From Hydrogenophaga sp. (lineage in GTDB: Bacteria; Pseudomonadota; Gammaproteobacteria; Burkholderiales; Burkholderiaceae_C): DNA of 64,000 bases. The translations under genes were made by a program, and so were the position numbers. Below the pieces are notes generated by a model, which searched no databases, was not told the DNA's origin, and worked only from the letters and a program-made list of their open reading frames with translations. The stretch spans positions 1 through 64,000 of the forward strand of contig NZ_JAUSOO010000036.1 of NCBI RefSeq assembly GCF_030656115.1, written 5' to 3'. Below are positions 40,749 through 50,083 of this stretch, piece after piece. The stretch's first letter is position 1, and each line of letters opens with the position of its first letter.

Positions 40749-42803
40749 TCAGTGAATGCGCATGCCGGGTTGGGCGCCCGGCCAGGGGTTGAGGATGTGG
40801 ATGCCGGGCTGGGCTTTTTCGTCGGCGTGGCTGGCGGCCAGCACCATGCCTTCGCTCAGGCCAAACTTCATTTTGCGCGGCGCCAGGTTGACCACCACCA
40901 CGGTGAGCTGGCCCACCAGGTCTTCGGGCTTGTACATGCTGGCGATGCCGCTGAACACGTTGCGCATGCGGCCTTCGCCCACGTCCAGCGTGAGGCGCAG
41001 CAGCTTGGTGGAGCCTTCTACCGCTTCGCAGTTGACGATTTGCGCGATGCGCAGGTCGATCTTGGCGAAGTCGTCGATGGAGATGGTGGGGGCGATGGCT
41101 TCGCCGCCAGGGATCACCTGGGGTTCTTCGGGCGCTGGGGGAGGCTCGAACAGCGCGTCGAGCTGCTTCACATCCACGCGCTGCATCAGGTGCTGGTAGG
41201 CACCGATGCGGTGGCCGGCGCCCAGCAGACGGCCGGCGTCGGCGAATTTCAGGGGCTCGATGTTCAGGAAGGCTTCGACGTTGGCGGCCAGCGCGGGCAG
41301 CACCGGCTTCAGGTAGAGCGAGATCAGGCGGAAGGCTTCGATGCAGGTGCTGCACACGTCTTGCAGCCGGCCGTCCATGCCTTCTTTTTTGGCCAGTTCC
41401 CAGGGCTTGTTCTGGTCCACATAGGCGTTCACCCGGTCGGCCAGCAGCATGATGTCGCGCAGGGCTTTGCCGTATTCGCGCTCGGCGTACAGCTCGGCCA
41501 CGGTGGGCGCCAGGGTTTGCAGGTGGTCGAGCAGGGCGTCGCCGTCGGCCGACACGGCGCCCAGCTGGCCGTCAAAGCGCTTGGCAATGAAACCGGCGGC
41601 GCGCGAGGCGATGTTGATGTATTTGCCCACCAGATCGCTGTTGACCCGGGCCATGAAGTCTTCGGGGTTGAAGTCCACGTCTTCGTTTTTGCCGCTGAGC
41701 TTGGCCGCGAGGTAGTAGCGCAGCCACTCGGGGTTCATGCCCAGTTCCAGGTATTTCAGCGGGTTCAGGCCGGTGCCCCGGCTTTTGCTCATCTTTTCGC
41801 CGTTGTTGATGGTCAAAAAGCCGTGCACAAACACCGCGTTGGGCACCTTGCGGCCGCTGAACTTCAGCATCGCGGGCCAGAACAGGGTGTGGAAGGTGAT
41901 GATGTCTTTGCCGATGAAGTGGAACTGCTCGGTGTCGGGGTCGGCCATGAAGGCGTCGTAATCGCGCCCGGTTTTGTCGAAATAGTTCTTCAGCGAAGCC
42001 AGGTAGCCAATGGGCGCGTCCAGCCACACATAAAAGTATTTGCCCGGCGCGTCGGGGATTTCAATGCCGAAATACGGCGCGTCGCGGCTGATGTCCCAGT
42101 CGCCCATTTTGGGTTTGCCGTCTTCGCCGGGCTCGATCCATTCGGCAATCTTGTTCAGCACCTCGGGCTGCACCGCGCCGCTTTGCGTCCACTGGTCCAG
42201 AAAGGCCAGGCAGCGCGGGTCCGACAGCTTGAAGAAAAAGTGGTCGGACGTTTTCAGCACCGGCACCGCGCCCGAGAGCGCCGAGTACGGGTTGTGCAGA
42301 TCGGTGGGCGCGTACACCGCGCCACAGACCTCGCAGTTGTCGCCGTACTGGTCTTTGGCGCCGCACTTGGGGCAACCGCCTTTGATGAAGCGGTCGGGCA
42401 GGAACATGTTTTTCTCGGGGTCGAAAAACTGCTCGATGGTGCGGGTCTCGATCAGGTCGTTGGCCTTGAGCGCGCGGTAAATGTCTTGCGCCAGCTGGTG
42501 GTTTTCCGGGCCGTCGGTGCTGTGCCAGTTGTCAAATGCAATGTGAAAACCGTCCAGGTAGGGCTTGCGGCCTGCGGCGATGTCGGCCACGAACTGCTGC
42601 GGCGTTTTGCCGGCCTTTTCGGCGGCGATCATGATCGGCGCGCCGTGCGCGTCGTCGGCGCACACAAAATGCACTTCGTGGCCCTGCATGCGCTGAAAGC
42701 GCACCCAGATGTCGGCCTGGATGTATTCCATGATGTGGCCGATGTGGAAATGGCCGTTGGCGTAGGGCAGGGCGGTGGTGACGAACAGGCGTCTCTGGCT
42801 CAT
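40749..42803 (-). CDS. metG: Methionyl-tRNA synthetase
   Basis: A 684-residue class I synthetase that charges tRNA-Met. HIGH motif at 20-23, a zinc-binding insert [17 protein letters not shown] near 145, KMSKS near 335, anticodon-binding helices, and a C-terminal EMAP/tRNA-binding domain from about 580 ([16 protein letters not shown]) used for dimerisation. Full-length for the proteobacterial enzyme. It is divergent from apbC, a common arrangement in proteobacteria. Confidence 0.97.
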   Translation of the reverse strand: MSQRRLFVTTALPYANGHFHIGHIMEYIQADIWVRFQRMQGHEVHFVCADDAHGAPIMIAAEKAGKTPQQFVADIAAGRKPYLDGFHIAFDNWHSTDGPENHQLAQDIYRALKANDLIETRTIEQFFDPEKNMFLPDRFIKGGCPKCGAKDQYGDNCEVCGAVYAPTDLHNPYSALSGAVPVLKTSDHFFFKLSDPRCLAFLDQWTQSGAVQPEVLNKIAEWIEPGEDGKPKMGDWDISRDAPYFGIEIPDAPGKYFYVWLDAPIGYLASLKNYFDKTGRDYDAFMADPDTEQFHFIGKDIITFHTLFWPAMLKFSGRKVPNAVFVHGFLTINNGEKMSKSRGTGLNPLKYLELGMNPEWLRYYLAAKLSGKNEDVDFNPEDFMARVNSDLVGKYINIASRAAGFIAKRFDGQLGAVSADGDALLDHLQTLAPTVAELYAEREYGKALRDIMLLADRVNAYVDQNKPWELAKKEGMDGRLQDVCSTCIEAFRLISLYLKPVLPALAANVEAFLNIEPLKFADAGRLLGAGHRIGAYQHLMQRVDVKQLDALFEPPPAPEEPQVIPGGEAIAPTISIDDFAKIDLRIAQIVNCEAVEGSTKLLRLTLDVGEGRMRNVFSGIASMYKPEDLVGQLTVVVVNLAPRKMKFGLSEGMVLAASHADEKAQPGIHILNPWPGAQPGMRIH

Positions 42804-43016
42804 GGCGGGGGCTTTCTATCTGGGGAGCCTGCGATTTTAGGCCGCTTGCGTGCGCCGGGTCCGGCGCTGGCCGGCACGTGGTGCACCCATCGCGCCACGG
42901 TGTTGATGGGAAGTCCTCATGGCGTTTGTGTGTATCGGGCGGGGTGGGGCGGGCGGGTAGACTTTGCGCCACCTCTTTCACCCACCAAAAACCGTTCCCC
43001 ACAGGAGATTCCTTAC

Positions 43017-44108
43017 ATGGCCGTTGATCAACAAGCGCTGCTGGCTGCCCTGCAGGCTGTGACAGACCCCAATACCGGCAAAGACTTCGTGTCCACCAAG
43101 GCGCTGAAAAACCTGCAGGCCCACGACGGCGATGTGTCGTTTGACGTGGAGCTGGGCTACCCCGCCAAGAGCCAGATGCCGTCGCTGCGCAAGGCGCTGA
43201 TCGCGGCGGCCAAGGGCGTGGCCGGTGTGGACAACGTGTCGGTGAACCTGAGCATGAAGATCACCGCCCACGCCGTGCAGCGCGGTGTGCAACTGCTGCC
43301 GCAGGTGAAAAACATCATTGCGGTGGCCTCGGGCAAGGGGGGTGTGGGCAAGAGCACCACCGCGGTGAACCTGGCGCTGGCGCTGGCCGCCGAGGGCGCC
43401 AAGGTGGGCATTCTGGATGCGGACATTTACGGCCCCAGCCAGCCGATGATGATGGGCGTGGAAGGCCGGCCTGAGAGCGCCGACGGCCAGACCATGGAAC
43501 CGCTGGAAAACTACGGCGTGCAGGTGATTTCCATTGGTTTCCTGGTGGACCGCGACGAAGCCATGATCTGGCGCGGCCCCATGGCCACCCAGGCGCTGGA
43601 GCAGCTGCTGCGCCAAACCAACTGGAAAGACCTGGACTATTTGATCGTGGACATGCCACCCGGCACCGGCGACATCCAGCTCACGCTGAGCCAGCGCGTG
43701 CCGCTCACGGGCGCCGTGATCGTGACCACGCCGCAAGACATTGCCCTGCTCGACGCACGCAAGGGCATCAAGATGTTTGAAAAAGTGGGCGTGCCGATTT
43801 TGGGCATTGTGGAAAACATGGCGGTGTACTGCTGCCCCAACTGCGGCCACACCGAGCACATTTTTGGCGCCGACGGCGGCAAGAACATGGCGGCCGAATA
43901 CGGCATGGACTACCTGGGCGCGCTGCCGCTGAACATGCAGATCCGCGTGCAGGCCGACAGCGGCATGCCCACCGTGGTGGCCGACCCGGACGGCGAAATC
44001 TCCGGCATCTACAAGGCCGTGGCGCGCCAGGTGGCGATCAAGATCGCGGCCCGGGCCAAGGACTTCTCCAGCAAGTTCCCGAGCATCAAAATCTCCAAAG
44101 AAACCTGA
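43017..44108 (+). CDS. apbC: Iron-sulfur cluster carrier ATPase, Mrp/ApbC/NBP35 family
   Basis: A 363-residue protein: an N-terminal MIP18/DUF59 domain (residues 1-90) and a P-loop ATPase with SGKGGVGKST at 105-114, a deviant Walker A. The CxxC that bridges a 4Fe-4S cluster between subunits is Cys273 and Cys276 (CCPNCGH). It receives and transfers Fe-S clusters in the cytoplasm. ACAGGAG lies 10 bases upstream of the ATG and a clear terminator follows. Confidence 0.95.
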   Translation: MAVDQQALLAALQAVTDPNTGKDFVSTKALKNLQAHDGDVSFDVELGYPAKSQMPSLRKALIAAAKGVAGVDNVSVNLSMKITAHAVQRGVQLLPQVKNIIAVASGKGGVGKSTTAVNLALALAAEGAKVGILDADIYGPSQPMMMGVEGRPESADGQTMEPLENYGVQVISIGFLVDRDEAMIWRGPMATQALEQLLRQTNWKDLDYLIVDMPPGTGDIQLTLSQRVPLTGAVIVTTPQDIALLDARKGIKMFEKVGVPILGIVENMAVYCCPNCGHTEHIFGADGGKNMAAEYGMDYLGALPLNMQIRVQADSGMPTVVADPDGEISGIYKAVARQVAIKIAARAKDFSSKFPSIKISKET

Positions 44109-44130
44109 CCGGTTTTGCCTGAGCATCCCG

Positions 44131-44153
44131 GGGCCGCTCGCAGCGGCCTTTTT
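44131..44153 (+). terminator. Rho-independent terminator after apbC
   Basis: The perfect stem GGCCGCT/AGCGGCC with a 3-base loop is followed by five T residues, 24 bases after the stop. Confidence 0.9.
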
Positions 44154-44201
44154 GCTTTGGTCTTTTTGTTGTTGTGATCACCGAAAGTTCGTCTGAAGTC
44201 C

Positions 44202-44636
44202 ATGCCCATGTCGCCCCGCAACCGCCGCATCGTCCAGGCCATCCTGTACGAGACCATCGCCATCGCCTGTGTCGCACCCATGCTGGTGCTGGTGTTCGGG
44301 CAGTCGCCGCTGTCTTCGCTGGGGCTGTCGGTCACCATGTCCAGCATTGCGCTGGCCTGGAACTACGGCTTCAACGCCCTGTTTGAGCGCTGGGAAGCGC
44401 GGCAAAGCGTGAAGGGCCGTTCGTGGCCGCGCCGGGCCGCGCACGGGCTGGGCTTCGAGGGCGGGCTGGCGCTGATCCTGGTGCCCGTCATGGCGGGCTG
44501 GCTCGGCATCACCTGGTGGCAGGCGTTCGTGGCCGACCTGGGCATTTTGCTGTTTTTCCTGGTCTACACGGTGGTGTTCACCTGGGTGTTTGACCGGGTG
44601 TTCGGGCTCCCGCAGTCGGCCCAGGCGGTGCCTTGA
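44202..44636 (+). CDS. PACE family multidrug/biogenic amine efflux protein
   Basis: A 144-residue, four-helix membrane protein made of two tandem bacterial transmembrane pair (BTP) units: RRIVQAILYETIAIA...WNYGFNALFERWE and RAAHGLGFEGGLALILVP...YTVVFTWVFDRVF. This is the AceI/PACE pattern of proton-coupled exporters of chlorhexidine-type biocides and short diamines. The family residues Glu (YE) and WNYGFN/YTVVFTWVFD are present. It has a bidirectional terminator downstream. The second ATG (44208) is an alternative start. Confidence 0.88.
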   Translation: MPMSPRNRRIVQAILYETIAIACVAPMLVLVFGQSPLSSLGLSVTMSSIALAWNYGFNALFERWEARQSVKGRSWPRRAAHGLGFEGGLALILVPVMAGWLGITWWQAFVADLGILLFFLVYTVVFTWVFDRVFGLPQSAQAVP

Positions 44637-44677
44637 GCGCCCCCACTGCGCGCGGCCGCTGAGCGTCTGAAAGCAAC

Positions 44678-44706
44678 AAAGCCCCGCTCAAGAGAGCGGG
44701 GCTTTG
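44678..44706. terminator. Bidirectional terminator between convergent PACE and DUF4148 genes
   Basis: AAAGCCCCGCTC and GAGCGGGGCTTT form a perfect stem with a four-base loop; A and T runs on the two sides allow use by both strands. Confidence 0.88.
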
Positions 44707-44744
44707 GCTGGGTGGGGCGTTGTCTGGCTTGGCCCGGCAGCGCG

Positions 44745-45128
44745 TCAGCGTGCGGTGTTGACCTGGCCAGCGGCTTGTGCGTTGAAGGCGCGGCTGGTGG
44801 GGTAGGCGCCCGGGTTCAGGTCTTTCAGCTTCTCGCTGACTTCGCCATGGGCCGCCACGTCGCCCGTGCGGATCGCTTCGGCCAGTTCAGCGCGCACCTC
44901 GGTGCGGCTTTTGCCCGCTTGAGCGATGGGGGTGGCGTAGCGCTCTGGGTACACCTGGTTCAGCAGGCGGCCCGACTCGTCGTGTGCCGGCATGTTGCCG
45001 GTGCGGATCGCTTCGGCCAGCTCGGCCTTCACTTGTTCGCGGGTTTTGGGGCCGTCGGCGGCAAACACCTGGCTGGCGGACAAAGCGATCAGGGCGGCGG
45101 CGATGGCGGTAACGTGCTTGCGGTTCAT
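44745..45128 (-). CDS. DUF4148 family exported protein, two repeats
   Basis: A 127-residue protein with a signal peptide (cleavage near QVFAAD, residues 20-25) and two copies of the DUF4148 motif: TREQVKAELAEAIRTGN near residue 29 and SRTEVRAELAEAIRTGD near 73. The family is almost confined to Burkholderiales, periplasmic, of unknown role and often near redox or metal stress regulators. It is divergent from the two-component system and shares its upstream region, including the CusR-like box. Ends at a bidirectional terminator. Confidence 0.85.
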   Translation of the reverse strand: MNRKHVTAIAAALIALSASQVFAADGPKTREQVKAELAEAIRTGNMPAHDESGRLLNQVYPERYATPIAQAGKSRTEVRAELAEAIRTGDVAAHGEVSEKLKDLNPGAYPTSRAFNAQAAGQVNTAR

Positions 45129-45254
45129 GGTGAAACTCCTGGTGGGCGTTGAAACGTGGGTCGAATCCGGTTAGGCCGGTTCAACAGGAAAGCCGTTGCG
45201 CCTTCCATGGAGATGAATTCTCGACACCCAAACCAACGGTTTTCAAACAGCCAG

Positions 45255-45270
45255 ATTACAAATTTGTCAT
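45255..45270. promoter_or_regulatory. CusR/HprR-like operator between DUF4148 and the response regulator
   Basis: ATTACAAATTTGTCAT is palindromic except for one pair. It matches, with one mismatch, the TGACAA-NN-TTGTCA pattern I recall for CusR/HprR-class response regulators, the class encoded by the adjacent gene. Position suits control of both divergent genes. Confidence 0.55.
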
Positions 45271-45321
45271 CCAGATAAACCCTGAGATGTGCGACCATGC
45301 AGCCCCGATAGATTCACTCCC

Positions 45322-46020
45322 ATGAGCCCAGCGATGCGTGTCCTTGTCGTCGAAGACGAACCCAAACTGGTCCAGTACCTGCACCAGGGCCTGACCGAAA
45401 ACGGCTACGTCGTGGACGTGGCGCGCGACGGCATCGAAGGCCGCCGCCTGGCCACCGGTGGGCAATACGATCTGGTGTTGCTCGACGTGATGTTGCCCGG
45501 CGTGGACGGTTACGGCGTGCTGTCTGCCCTGCGCGCCCAGGACGGCAAGACGCCCGTGCTGATGCTCACCGCACGCGACAAGATCGAAGACCGTGTCAAA
45601 GGGCTGGAGGGCGGGGCAGACGACTACCTGGTGAAACCTTTCGCCTTCTCCGAACTGCTGGCCCGCATGGGTGCGCTGCTGCGGCGTGGCGCCTTTGCCA
45701 GCCCGCAGGCCGCCACCGTGCTGCGCCTGGCCGACCTGGAGGTGGACCTCGTGTCACGCCGCTGCACGCGCGGCCAGCAGCGGCTGGACCTCACCGCCAA
45801 AGAATTCAACCTGCTGGCGCTGCTGACCCGCCGGCGCGGGCAGATCCTGTCCCGAACCACGTTGGCCGAACAGGTCTGGGACATGCACTTCGACTCCGAC
45901 ACCAACGTCGTGGAAGTGGCCGTGCGCCGCCTGCGCGCCAAGCTCGACGACCCCTTTTCCACCCGCCTGCTGCACACCGTGCGCGGCATGGGTTATGTGC
46001 TGGAAGAGCGCACGCCATGA
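45322..46020 (+). CDS. OmpR-family response regulator, heavy-metal/redox (CusR/IrlR) type
   Basis: A 232-residue regulator. The receiver domain has the acidic pair ED (11-12), phosphoacceptor Asp55 in LLDVMLPG and Lys105 in VKPF. The C-terminal winged helix has the recognition helix in [15 protein letters not shown]. The [12 protein letters not shown]...[13 protein letters not shown] stretch is typical of the CusR/CopR/IrlR class. I chose the ATG at 45322; 45334 (MRVLVVED) is possible. Its stop overlaps the kinase start (ATGA). Confidence 0.9.
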   Translation: MSPAMRVLVVEDEPKLVQYLHQGLTENGYVVDVARDGIEGRRLATGGQYDLVLLDVMLPGVDGYGVLSALRAQDGKTPVLMLTARDKIEDRVKGLEGGADDYLVKPFAFSELLARMGALLRRGAFASPQAATVLRLADLEVDLVSRRCTRGQQRLDLTAKEFNLLALLTRRRGQILSRTTLAEQVWDMHFDSDTNVVEVAVRRLRAKLDDPFSTRLLHTVRGMGYVLEERTP

Positions 46021-47384
46021 GCCCTCTCAACCTGCCCAGCCCGCCGTGCCTGCCTTGCGGGCCCTCCATTGCGCAACGCCTCTCGCGCGCCATGGCCCTG
46101 CTCATGCTGGTGGGTCTGGGCGTACTCAGCGTGGCCAAATACTCGGTCATCGCCATGCGCATGGACGTGGACCAACAAGTCTCGCTGCAAGAGAAAAGCC
46201 AATACCTGGCCAAAGCCATTGGCATTGCCTGCGAAAGTGGTGAGCCCGGCCTGTTGCAGCGCATGACCCTGTTCGACCCCGTGCGCTCGTCCACCCGCAT
46301 GCAGCTCTGGCGTGGCGACGGCAGCGTACTCTTTCAAGACGACATGGCTCCGTTTGCCCACAGCCGCAGCACCGCGTTCGACGTGCCGACCGAACGCATG
46401 GTGGGCGGCAAAGTGAGCGTGTCGCTGGACCTGGACACCACCCACGACCACCGCATCCTGCGCGAGGCCGCCATCACCTTGCTCATGACCACCCTGTTCG
46501 GTGCGGCGGCGGCCGGCTTTGCCATCCGGTGGCTGGTGCGCCGCGAACTGCGCCCCCTGCTGTCGTTGACCCGGCAGATGGACAGCATCTCGCCGCAGCG
46601 GCTGGACCAGCGCCTGGTCGTGGAACGCACCTCCAAAGAACTCGATCCCTGGGTGGCGCAGTTCAACGCCCTCATGGACCGGCTGCAAAGCGCTTACCAG
46701 CAGCTGGAGGCCTTCAACGCCGACGTGGCCCACGAACTGCGCACCCCGCTGACCGCCCTGATTGGGCAGACCGAGGTCGCCCTGTCGCGCGAACGCAGCA
46801 CCGATTCGCTGTGCGACACGCTGGCGTCCAACCTGGAAGAAATGCAGCGCCTCTCGGCCATCGTCAACGACATGCTGTTTCTCTCGCAGGCCGACCGGGG
46901 CGCCGTGGCCCGGCGCAGTGCGCCGGTCAGCCTGGCCGAGCTGGCGCACCAGGTGGCCGAATTCCACGAAGGCGTGCTCGACGAAGCCGGGCTGCGGCTC
47001 ACGGTCGAGGGCGACGCCCGCGTCTCGGTGGACGCGCCGCTGGTCAAACGGGCCATCTCCAACCTGATGGGCAACGCCACGCGCTTTGCCGAACCCGGCT
47101 CCACCGTGCAGGTGAAGATCCAGCCCGATGCCAGCGCCGATGGGCAGGGTGTGCGGGTGGTGGTGGAAAACCGGGGGACGGTCATCGAGCCCCAGCACCT
47201 GCCGCACCTGTTCGACCGGTTTTTCCGGGCCGAAGCCTCGCGCGTCTGCACCGGCGAAACCCACCACGGCCTGGGCCTGGCCATCGTCGCGGCCATTGCG
47301 CGCATGCACGCGGGCAATACCTTTGCCCGTTCACAAGACCGGGTGACCCAGATCGGCTTCACCCTCGGTCCGCAGCGGGTTTGA
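46017..47384 (+). CDS. Sensor histidine kinase, heavy-metal/redox (CusS/IrlS) type
   Basis: A 455-residue membrane kinase. Two membrane segments (about 27-45 and 152-175) flank a periplasmic sensor. HAMP follows, then HisKA with phosphorylated His239 in [14 protein letters not shown], and an ATPase domain with N-box [14 protein letters not shown] and G-box [16 protein letters not shown]. It partners with the regulator upstream. No metal-binding His/Met cluster stands out in the periplasmic loop, so metal sensing is not supported directly; oxidant sensing as for HprS is an alternative. Confidence 0.9.
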   Translation: MSPLNLPSPPCLPCGPSIAQRLSRAMALLMLVGLGVLSVAKYSVIAMRMDVDQQVSLQEKSQYLAKAIGIACESGEPGLLQRMTLFDPVRSSTRMQLWRGDGSVLFQDDMAPFAHSRSTAFDVPTERMVGGKVSVSLDLDTTHDHRILREAAITLLMTTLFGAAAAGFAIRWLVRRELRPLLSLTRQMDSISPQRLDQRLVVERTSKELDPWVAQFNALMDRLQSAYQQLEAFNADVAHELRTPLTALIGQTEVALSRERSTDSLCDTLASNLEEMQRLSAIVNDMLFLSQADRGAVARRSAPVSLAELAHQVAEFHEGVLDEAGLRLTVEGDARVSVDAPLVKRAISNLMGNATRFAEPGSTVQVKIQPDASADGQGVRVVVENRGTVIEPQHLPHLFDRFFRAEASRVCTGETHHGLGLAIVAAIARMHAGNTFARSQDRVTQIGFTLGPQRV

Positions 47385-47491
47385 CCGCAGGGTCCCGGCG
47401 CACCGGGTTTTGACGTGTGCGCGACACCGGACAAGCCCGCCGCCCAGGGCCCAACCGGGTGCATGCGCAGCGCATCGGCCACAATAGATCG

Positions 47492-47974
47492 ATGCGCACC
47501 CAACCCCCGATTCCCACCGAATTCGAACCCGAATTCATCGCCGGCCTGAAAACCATTTTTGAAGAAAAAATCGTCTTCAACCAGGTGCTCGGCCTCAAGA
47601 TCACCAGCCTCAAGCCCGAACGCGTCACCGCCCGCATCGACATGAAACCCGAGCTGGTGGGCCACTACAGCTACAACCGCATCCATGGTGGCGTCATCAG
47701 CGCCGGGCTCGACGCCATGGGCGGCCTCGCCTGCATGGCCGCCATTGGCGCGCGCCACATGGACGAATCCCCCGAACAGCGCCTGCACCGCTTCGCCAAA
47801 CTCGGCACCATCGACCTGCGCATCGACTACCTGCGCCCCGGCATCGGCAGCCACTTCGAGTTGCGCGCCGAAGTCATGCGCCTGGGCTCGCGCGTGGCCT
47901 CCACCCGCATGGAGTTTCTGGGGCCTGATGGCAAATTGCTGTCTTGCGGGTCGGGGGCATATATCGTGTCGTGA
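47492..47974 (+). CDS. Hotdog-fold thioesterase family protein
   Basis: A 160-residue single-hotdog protein starting MRTQPPIPTEF. The conserved YNRIHGGVISAGLDAMGG near residue 66 is the helix/active-site segment of PaaI/YiiD-like thioesterases, and DLRIDYLRPG near 117 follows. It should hydrolyse an acyl-CoA; the substrate is not predictable. It follows the kinase by 107 bases and may have its own promoter. Confidence 0.83.
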   Translation: MRTQPPIPTEFEPEFIAGLKTIFEEKIVFNQVLGLKITSLKPERVTARIDMKPELVGHYSYNRIHGGVISAGLDAMGGLACMAAIGARHMDESPEQRLHRFAKLGTIDLRIDYLRPGIGSHFELRAEVMRLGSRVASTRMEFLGPDGKLLSCGSGAYIVS

Positions 47975-48038
47975 GGCGGCGGATTCCCCGTTGCATACCT
48001 ATGGCTCCATGCCCGGCAACACGCGGTACCGATCGCGC

Positions 48039-48779
48039 TCAATCGCGGCCGGCCCGCTCGATGGCCGCAGCGATGGCTTCTGGATCGGTGAACCATACTT
48101 CGTGGTTGCCGCTGCACTCCGCGTAGCGGAACAGGCCCAGCCGCTCCGAGAGGCGTGGATGCCAGCCAAGGCTGTGGGGCAGTGCGGTGTCCATGCGGCA
48201 ATTGACGTAGCTCTTGGGCACGGCCATGGCCGCCATCGGTTGGCTCAGGACGATCTGGTCCTGAAACGTCTTGTAAGGGTGGACGTTGAGTTGCTCGAAT
48301 GCGCGGGTGGCCAAAGCCAGGTCGGCATCGTTGATCAAGGCCTCGCGCCAGACAGGGAAAGGCAACATCACGCCGCCGCCGGTCTGCGTGGCTATGCTGT
48401 TGAACAGTGCAACGTAGTGTGGTGGCACCAAGTCATTCAGGCGTTCGCCAGGCTGCGGCACAAAGGCGTTGACGTAAACCAGGCGCGCGATGCGTTGGGG
48501 CAGCAGATCGGCCACGCGTGAAATAACCATGCCGCCGTCGCTGTGGCCCACCAAGCGCACCTGATTCAGGTTGTGCTCTTCGATGTAGGTCTTCAGGGAT
48601 TGCGCAGCATCTTCCAGGCCGGTGCAAGCTCGGTCGTCACCGGGTCGGTTGCCGGCCAGCGTAGGGCAATGTACGGTATGTCCGACAGCACGCAGGTGGG
48701 ATGCTGCAGCCTCCAATTCCGCACCGGTGTGCCAGGTGCCGTGAACCAGCACGTAGGTGCCGGGAGTCGTGGTGTTCAT
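48039..48779 (-). CDS. Alpha/beta hydrolase
   Basis: A 246-residue hydrolase starting at 48779 with AAGGAG upstream. YVLVHGTWHTG (oxyanion region, residues 9-19), nucleophile Ser80 in GHSDGG, and a C-terminal SGNHEVW with the likely catalytic His. It resembles the EstA/salicylate-esterase-like group of small hydrolases. It lies downstream of, and on the same strand as, the broken AraC regulator, which may have controlled it. Confidence 0.85.
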   Translation of the reverse strand: MNTTTPGTYVLVHGTWHTGAELEAAASHLRAVGHTVHCPTLAGNRPGDDRACTGLEDAAQSLKTYIEEHNLNQVRLVGHSDGGMVISRVADLLPQRIARLVYVNAFVPQPGERLNDLVPPHYVALFNSIATQTGGGVMLPFPVWREALINDADLALATRAFEQLNVHPYKTFQDQIVLSQPMAAMAVPKSYVNCRMDTALPHSLGWHPRLSERLGLFRYAECSGNHEVWFTDPEAIAAAIERAGRD

Positions 48780-48911
48780 GTGTGTCTCCTTCTTTGGTTT
48801 CGCCCGCCCAGGATTGGGCTGTTGGCGTGAACCCATTCTGAACAAGACGGACTGGGGTAGATGGCCGCTGTGTGCCGTTGATATGGCCGTTGCGTGCCGC
48901 GTTGCGCAGCC

Positions 48912-49865
48912 TCATGGCCCCTTGCGCAGCGCGGCCGGTGTGTTGCCTAAATGCTGGCGGCACAGGCGCACAAAGTGGGAGGGGTCAAGGAGGCCCACGC
49001 GACGGCCAACCTCGGCCGTGGTCAGCCGACGCATGGCAGTGCTCTGCAGCATGCGTTTTGCCTGGGCCATGCGCTCGGCCATCAGTTGGTTGGCAAAGGT
49101 CTGGCCGTTTGCCGCCATGGCGCGGTGCAAGGTGTGAACTGAAACACCCAGCGAGGTGGCCACATCGGTGGCCGTGAGGCCGGGCTCTGCCAAGCGCTGG
49201 CGCAGTTGCAGTGCGACGCGCTCAGCCAAGCTTGGCATGTGGTTGGTGGCTACCGTCGTTTCACCGCACGCCAGGGAAAGCAGGCTGCCCAACTGGTCGG
49301 TGAGCAAATTGACGGGCAGCGGCGGAGCGCAGGCTATTTTGGGCTCCCACGGACGGGCAAAGGCGGCCAGTGCGCAGCCCCAACCGGGTTCGGATGTTCG
49401 GAAGGCTCGGGCCACATGGGTTTCAGGCTCTGCGAGCCAGCGGGCCACCCATTCCAGGGGAAGTTCCAGGGAGACGGTGCTGGGACCCTCGGGAAAATCA
49501 AAGTGGTAGGGACGCCGGGAGTCAACCAGGGTGAAATCGCCTGCAGCCAGCAAGGCTTGGCGGCCGTCCTGCTCTACGCGCCAGGGACTGCCCAAATTGC
49601 CCAGCTAGCAGAAGTTGTCGTGGTTGCGGGCGATGCCACGCAACGTACGCCAGACTTGCTGGGCGTCACCCGTGACACGGTTCACGCCGATGGGGACCAA
49701 CGAGGCCGAGACCAGTTCGCCACGAAACCCTTGTCGCACGGGGCTGGTGGCATCTATGGCCAGAAAGCCCTCAGAAATCGCATCCACCCAGTATTCCAGC
49801 CGCTGCGCAGGCGCAACGTCGTCGGTGCTCCAGCGATGGGGTCTGGCTGCGGCAGTGTCGTGCAT
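48912..49865 (-). pseudogene. AraC family regulator interrupted by an in-frame amber codon
   Basis: The frame from MHDTAAARPH (49865) encodes an AraC-type N-terminal ligand domain (LEYWVDAISEGF...GFRGELVSASL), then meets TAG at 49607-49605 after NHDNFC. It continues in the same frame with SPWRVEQDGRQALLAAGDF and a complete C-terminal double helix-turn-helix ending DPSHFVRLCRQHLGNTPAALRKG. The two parts together have the usual length (about 317 residues), with no shift and only this stop. The N-terminal domain would be truncated to 86 residues. A fragment from 49595 could be made separately. Inactive gene or sequencing error. Confidence 0.82.
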
Positions 49866-49990
49866 GGGGCGAAGTGTGCAACACGGCAGGCCACCAGCCC
49901 ATAGAAATTGCCCTATGGGTGACCTGTGCAGTGAGCCCTTGCGGCCTTGTGATCGTGGACCGTGGTGCCGCACGACCTCGGACCAACGCG

Positions 49991-50036
49991 GTGACGGCAA
50001 TGCCTTGCAACAACGCCATGGCGGTTTTGCGTATGT
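49991..50036 (+). repeat. Short dispersed repeat related to 8658-8697
   Basis: GCCTTGCAACAACGCCATGG followed by CGGTTTTGCG aligns with the minus strand at 8658-8697. It lies about 50 bases before the MoxR start. Confidence 0.6.
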
Positions 50037-50083
50037 CCTATAGGGGATACTTGGTGTAATGCGGTTGACTCCCCCTCTTCACC

